A stretch of 64,000 nucleotides of DNA from Rhopalosiphum padi (lineage: Eukaryota > Arthropoda > Insecta > Hemiptera > Aphididae): positions 68,981,858 to 69,045,857 of the forward strand of contig NC_083598.1 in NCBI RefSeq assembly GCF_020882245.1, given 5' to 3'. The translations under genes and the position numbers were made by a program. How positions within the stretch are numbered: the first letter of the stretch is position 1; every line of letters begins with the position of its first letter. Below are positions 63,151-64,000 of the stretch, piece by piece. The notes beneath the pieces were generated by a model that did no database searches, was not told the DNA's origin, and saw only the letters and a program-made list of their open reading frames with translations.

Positions 63151-64000
63151 GATAGGGACCCGCCAAGTCCAGTGTGGCTAGGTCGGAGATATAACCTATA
63201 GCAATTAAATAACTTAATTTAGCCACTAAAAGTGACATTATTATAATAGCTTCCATTTTATTATAATTTATACATTTTACCTCCCATGAATTGTTTACAA
63301 CAATTTTACTAAGAAAATGTTACAAGGAATTTAAATAAATAAGATGAACATATAATAATCTAATACGATTCACTAAAAATAAACCAATTAAAAAAAAAAA
63401 AAAAACAATCAATTTTTAACATATTATTTTTGCTTTTAAAAAATATTAGACATTAATATTATTGCATCTACCACCTTATCTTCAACTGCTCTTAATAATC
63501 ACCATAATGTCGCTCAGTTATTGTCCTGTTTTAAATCCTTAATCATATCCTTCAAAATCTATCATACATTCTCATCTCAATCAAAAAATATTATACTTTC
63601 CCACATTATTTTTCTTTAAACACACTGGTCATATATATTCTGTTGTATATAATTAATATTTTAAAAATTATTACTTTTAAACATAATATTAAAATTTCGG
63701 AAATTAATTTTCAAACTATACATAAGTAAAATAAAATCTGTAAGAAAAATGTTTAAGTTCTTTTCTAAATATTAAGTATTAGTTATGTCAATATTTAATA
63801 GTATTAAATCATATAACAATTAAAAATTTGAAATAAAAATTAAAAATTTCCTTAGTTTAATTTTTAGCCTCGTAAATTACCTAATAAGTAATACTCCTCT
63901 TATTAGATACAATTTAATAATAAAATACAGGGATACGTATTAAGTAACGTTATTGATATATTTTTGTGTACCTATTCCGTTAACTTACAAATATTTTAGA
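63151..64000. other. AT-rich sequence upstream of the 63-kb promoter, no gene seen
   Basis: No open frame, RNA gene or paired repeat ends recognised. Confidence 0.45.

Noticed and set aside
1..64000. CRISPR arrays, rRNA, operons or other prokaryotic features
   Set aside because: No regularly spaced direct repeats or bacterial gene layout; genes are intron-bearing and animal-like throughout.

Overview
The window is AT-rich (roughly three quarters A+T) animal nuclear DNA. It has short exons separated by GT..AG introns, and it is full of terminal-inverted-repeat transposon relics. The style of the protein sequences and the very frequent palindromic string TAGGTACCTA point to a sap-sucking hemipteran, most probably an aphid. 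That assignment is an inference. No bacterial or viral gene was seen.

Layout, left to right. (1) 1232-6168 holds a head-to-head pair: a three-exon microprotein gene on the minus strand that reads as COP9 signalosome subunit 9 (55 aa), and on the plus strand a four-exon trimethylguanosine synthase (TGS1) whose frame is broken by an 11-A run. (2) 7201-23005 is an eleven-exon acetyl-CoA synthetase (678 aa, minus strand) with a 9.8-kb first intron full of transposon relics. (3) 23006-39966 is a 17-kb gene-poor stretch made of dispersed repeats, a decayed hAT transposase, foldback elements and one possible non-coding first exon near 38 kb. (4) 39967-44378 (minus) is the mitochondrial glycine-cleavage H protein (158 aa). 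It sits back to back, across a 0.9-kb divergent promoter interval, with (5) 45273-49818 (plus), a twelve-exon TMX3-type ER thioredoxin/PDI membrane protein (430 aa). (6) 52258-54189 (minus) is a SLC26 sulfate/anion transporter (643 aa) whose whole coding region lies in one exon. Its 5'UTR appears spliced to a TATA-driven exon 9 kb upstream near 63.0-63.15 kb.

The genes are general housekeeping functions (CSN/neddylation control, cap hypermethylation, acetate activation, one-carbon metabolism, ER oxidative folding, anion transport). I see no sign that they form one pathway. The most structured material outside genes is the transposon layer. Four compact elements end in CAGTG/CAGGG-type inverted repeats and are flanked by 8-bp target duplications, exact in three and 7/8 in the fourth, which marks them as non-autonomous hAT elements. 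A further set of foldback elements with arms of about 30-220 nt sits in introns and intergenic DNA. Two of these foldbacks, in different genes, share an internal motif. A degenerate FLYWCH (MULE-type) fragment and a hAT transposase remnant are also present.

Exon boundaries were assigned by hand from splice dinucleotides and codon phase. Every junction in the six genes keeps phase except where the TGS1 homopolymer adds one base. No similarity search was possible, so family names rest on recognised motifs and remembered family architecture.
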